From NCBI GenBank assembly GCA_947630835.1, contig CANRIZ010000003.1:38799-102798 (forward strand): a stretch of 64,000 bases of DNA, read 5' to 3'. Within the stretch, counting starts at the first letter, position 1. Every line of letters begins with the position of its first letter. Position numbers and translations under genes: made by a program. This stretch comes from an uncultured Clostridia bacterium. Lineage in GTDB: Bacteria; Bacillota; Clostridia; Oscillospirales; Acutalibacteraceae. This document shows, one piece after another, positions 61,457-64,000 of this stretch. The notes beneath the pieces were generated by a model. It worked only from the letters and a program-made list of their open reading frames with translations, ran no database searches and had not been told where the DNA came from.

Positions 61457-63853
61457 ATGCAGGAAAATTTAAAAAGAGATTACGTTTCGCTTGAATTACC
61501 AAAAATACTTGCCGAGCTTTCCGAGCTTACGGCGTGTGAGGACGCCCGTGCGCGGGCGCTTGAAATTATGCCTTCAAGCGATATTTTTGAAGTAAACGAA
61601 GCGCTGTCAAAAACCGAGGCGGCGCATATTTTGATTGCAAAATTCGGCGCTCCGTCGTTCGGGGGTCTTATTAACACCGACAACGCGTTGAGACGGGCGG
61701 ACGCGGGCGGAACGCTGAATATGCGGGAGCTTCTCGATATAGCTCAAAATTTGCGGATTTTTCGCACCGTTATCTCCTGGCGCGACAAATCCGCCTCTTC
61801 GCAAACCGCATTGGACGATTATTTCAACTCTTTAAGCGCAAACAATTATCTTGAGGATAAAATTACGTCGTCAATAATTTCCGACGGCGAAATGGCGGAC
61901 GGCGCTTCGCATTTGCTCAAGGAAATAAGGCGGAAAATAAGAATACAGGAATCGAAAATCAGAGAACAGCTTGATAAAATGATTCACTCACAAAGCTATA
62001 AAAACAGCTTGCAGGAGGCAATAGTTACCCAAAGAAACGGCCGTTTTGTAGTTCCGGTAAAAAGCGAACACCGTCAGGAGGTTGCGGGTATGGTACACGA
62101 TACCTCGTCAAGCGGCGCAACCGTTTTTATCGAGCCTGCGGGGGTTGTTGAGGCAAACAATGAAATTAAGGTGCTTTTGAGCAAAGAACGGGACGAAACA
62201 GAAAGAATACTCTCGGAGCTTTCCGCCCAAACGGCGGAGTTTTCCGAGCAAATTATCGCAAGCTATAAAAGCGCGGTCGAGTTGAACCTTATTTTTTCAA
62301 AGGCCCGGCTTGCTTATAAGATGAAAGCTACAAAGCCCGTTATGAACGACCTCGGAATTACGGATTTAAAAAAGGCGAGGCATCCGCTGATAGACCCTTC
62401 AAGCGTAGTGCCTGTCGATATAAGGCTCGGCGATGAGTTCGATTCCCTTGTAATAACGGGGCCGAATACCGGCGGAAAAACGGTGTCGATAAAAACGCTG
62501 GGACTGCTTACGCTTATGGCGGAGTGCGGGCTGTACATACCCGCAAACGAAAATTCACGGCTTTCCGTGTTTGAAAACGTGATGTGCGATATTGGCGAGG
62601 AGCAGAGTATAGAGCAGTCTTTATCCACCTTTTCGGCGCATATGACGAAAATCGTTTCAATCACGCGGGCGGTGAATCCAAGCTCGCTTGTGCTTATCGA
62701 CGAGCTCGGAGCGGGTACGGATCCCGTGGAGGGCGCGGCGCTTGCAGTGGCGATACTCGAATATCTGCGCTCAAAGGGCGCAAAGATTGCCGCTACAACG
62801 CATTATTCGGAGCTTAAGGAATACGCCTTGAGAACCGAAAGGGTAGAGAACGCTTCGTGTGAATTTGACGTTGAAACCCTTGCGCCTACGTTTAAGCTGC
62901 TTATCGGTATTCCCGGCAGGTCAAACGCATTCGCCATTTCGTCAAGATTAAAGTTGGACGGAGAAATAATTGAAAACGCGCGGGAGCTTATTTCCGCAGA
63001 GAACAGCAGATTTGAGGACGTTGTCGATACGCTTGAAAAGACAAGACTTCAAATGGAGGAGGAGAAGAAAAAGACGCTTCTGCTCCAACAGCAAACAGAT
63101 GAAATAAGGAAATCCGCCGAAAAAAAGCTTGAGCATGCAACGCTTAAGGGCGAGAAGGAAATCGAAAGAGCAAGGACTCAGGCGGAAAGGATAGTTGAAA
63201 ACGCAAGGCGGGCGGCAAATTCGCTGATGCTTGAAATAGAAATGCTTAAAAAGGAGCAGAGCAAGGAGAAGAACGCCGCCGAAATGGCAAGGAAGGCGAG
63301 GCAGGCGTTAAAGCAGCGTCTTAACGATATTGACGATATTATATCCGAAAACGGTTTTGACGACGCCGACGGGGATTATCAGCTTCCCTCGGAGCTTAAA
63401 CCGGGCGACAGGGTGAAAATTGTTCCCCTCGGCGTGGAAGGCGTTGTTATATCCGTTAAAGATTCAAAGGGCAACGTGGAGGTTCAGGCGGGAATTATGA
63501 AAACAAAGGTTCCGCAATCCGATTTACGCTTTTTGGGTTCAGGAGCCAAAGCAAAGCAGGACGCGGGCAGAAGAAACGTTCATTGCGTTGAAAGCGGCTC
63601 TGAAAAATCCTCAAGGACAAGCGTTGACCTGAGAGGAATGGACAGGGAGGAAGCGATAATGGAGCTTGACAGGTTTATTGACAGTACGCTTCGTTCCGGA
63701 CTTAACGAATTTACCGTGATACACGGCAAGGGCACGGGAGTTTTGAGAAAAGCCGTACAAGCTCATCTCAAAAAGCATCCCAACATAAAATCCTGCCGAA
63801 CGGGCGTTTACGGCGAGGGCGAGGACGGCGTTACCATAGCCGAGTTCAAGTAA
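61457..63853 (+). CDS. mutS2: Endonuclease MutS2
   Basis: MutS2 is a MutS-like ATPase with an Smr nuclease domain; it suppresses recombination and, in Bacillus, splits collided ribosomes. The 798 residues have the core and clamp regions, Walker A ITGPNTGGKTVSIKTLG, ERVIL-like LVLIDELGAGTDPVEGAAL, a long charged coiled coil (about 510-640), a KOW-like segment (KPGDRVKIVPLGVEGVV) and the C-terminal Smr domain with VDLRGMDREEA and VIHGKGTGVLRKAV. It starts 1 nt after the recO stop. Confidence 0.96.
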   Translation: MQENLKRDYVSLELPKILAELSELTACEDARARALEIMPSSDIFEVNEALSKTEAAHILIAKFGAPSFGGLINTDNALRRADAGGTLNMRELLDIAQNLRIFRTVISWRDKSASSQTALDDYFNSLSANNYLEDKITSSIISDGEMADGASHLLKEIRRKIRIQESKIREQLDKMIHSQSYKNSLQEAIVTQRNGRFVVPVKSEHRQEVAGMVHDTSSSGATVFIEPAGVVEANNEIKVLLSKERDETERILSELSAQTAEFSEQIIASYKSAVELNLIFSKARLAYKMKATKPVMNDLGITDLKKARHPLIDPSSVVPVDIRLGDEFDSLVITGPNTGGKTVSIKTLGLLTLMAECGLYIPANENSRLSVFENVMCDIGEEQSIEQSLSTFSAHMTKIVSITRAVNPSSLVLIDELGAGTDPVEGAALAVAILEYLRSKGAKIAATTHYSELKEYALRTERVENASCEFDVETLAPTFKLLIGIPGRSNAFAISSRLKLDGEIIENARELISAENSRFEDVVDTLEKTRLQMEEEKKKTLLLQQQTDEIRKSAEKKLEHATLKGEKEIERARTQAERIVENARRAANSLMLEIEMLKKEQSKEKNAAEMARKARQALKQRLNDIDDIISENGFDDADGDYQLPSELKPGDRVKIVPLGVEGVVISVKDSKGNVEVQAGIMKTKVPQSDLRFLGSGAKAKQDAGRRNVHCVESGSEKSSRTSVDLRGMDREEAIMELDRFIDSTLRSGLNEFTVIHGKGTGVLRKAVQAHLKKHPNIKSCRTGVYGEGEDGVTIAEFK

Positions 63854-63868
63854 ATTTCGCGCTTTTTG

Positions 63869-63897
63869 TTGAAAACTGCGTTAAACAGTGATATTAT
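63869..63897 (+). promoter_or_regulatory. Predicted promoter of the last, cut gene
   Basis: TTGAAA, 17 nt and TATTAT lie 31 nt before the TTG start at 63929. Confidence 0.65.
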
Positions 63898-63928
63898 ATA
63901 CTAAAGATTTTGAGGAGGATTTTTAAGG

Positions 63929-64000
63929 TTGAAACATTGTGATTTAAGCACGATACCAAAAGAGGGCGCACTAAAACAGACCGTCATAGGACAGTCAAAA
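63929..64000 (+). CDS. Start of an unidentified gene (cut by the window edge)
   Basis: A TTG codon with GAGGAGG 10 nt upstream and a good promoter before it opens a frame of at least 24 codons, MKHCDLSTIPKEGALKQTVI and on. Too little is present to identify the product. Confidence 0.6.
   Translation, partial: MKHCDLSTIPKEGALKQTVIGQSK

Overview
The window looks like chromosomal DNA of a spore-forming clostridium, most likely an Oscillospirales/Ruminococcaceae relative. Reasons: a Firmicutes-type str operon, sporulation genes (spoVAC, sigK, spoIIGA-sigE, ylbJ, yqfC-yqfD), the IreB/ZapA/DUF4364/YqzL small-protein set, and dockerin-bearing secreted proteins of the ruminococcal kind. Base composition is moderate, starts are often TTG or GTG, and Shine-Dalgarno sites are strong. 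I saw no tRNA, rRNA, CRISPR array, transposase or phage gene. No gene-free stretch exceeds 300 bases.

Layout. 1-4.74 kb: end of an upstream gene (probably rpoC), then rpsL, rpsG, fusA and tuf. 4.8-10.1 kb: a DUF2804 protein, a cation/proton antiporter, hflX, ireB with a small partner, and a lone ABC ATPase. 10.2-10.64 kb: a solitary spoVAC. 10.78-19.87 kb: one myo-inositol catabolic operon (iolJ, iolC, a DUF218 membrane protein, iolB, iolD, iolE, iolA, iolG). 19.9-27.7 kb: an HExxH membrane protein, malQ, an XRE regulator, alr, an RlmA-like methyltransferase, zapA, a U32 peptidase and dut. 27.7-33.7 kb: a secreted-protein island with three mini-dockerin proteins (two from a fresh tandem duplication), an 868-residue dockerin/FIVAR protein, and a PASTA protein whose kinase domain has lost its catalytic residues.

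33.7-38.3 kb (mostly minus strand): nagB, a FkbM methyltransferase, sigK, a MATE exporter and a DUF4364 protein. 38.3-44.2 kb: two FAD proteins, a 906-residue (alpha/alpha)6-type glycosidase and a small membrane-anchored protein. 44.3-48.8 kb: a class A PBP, ruvX, spoIIGA and sigE. 48.9-54.7 kb: a GlpA-like/FAD/DUF1667 redox trio, a metallophosphoesterase and a GPH-family symporter. 54.7-64 kb: a small Cys protein, ylbJ, divergent yqfC-yqfD, then phoH-ybeY-dgkA-era-yqzL-recO-mutS2 and the start of one more gene.

The most distinctive signals are: (1) the dockerin/FIVAR/pseudokinase island with a shared C-terminal IDWR tail; (2) two sporulation genes (spoIIGA and sigK) whose likely promoter -10 elements sit inside the loop of the preceding gene's terminator; (3) long dyads that enclose the rpsL and tuf promoters. 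All functional statements come from reading the sequence by eye; no database search was run.
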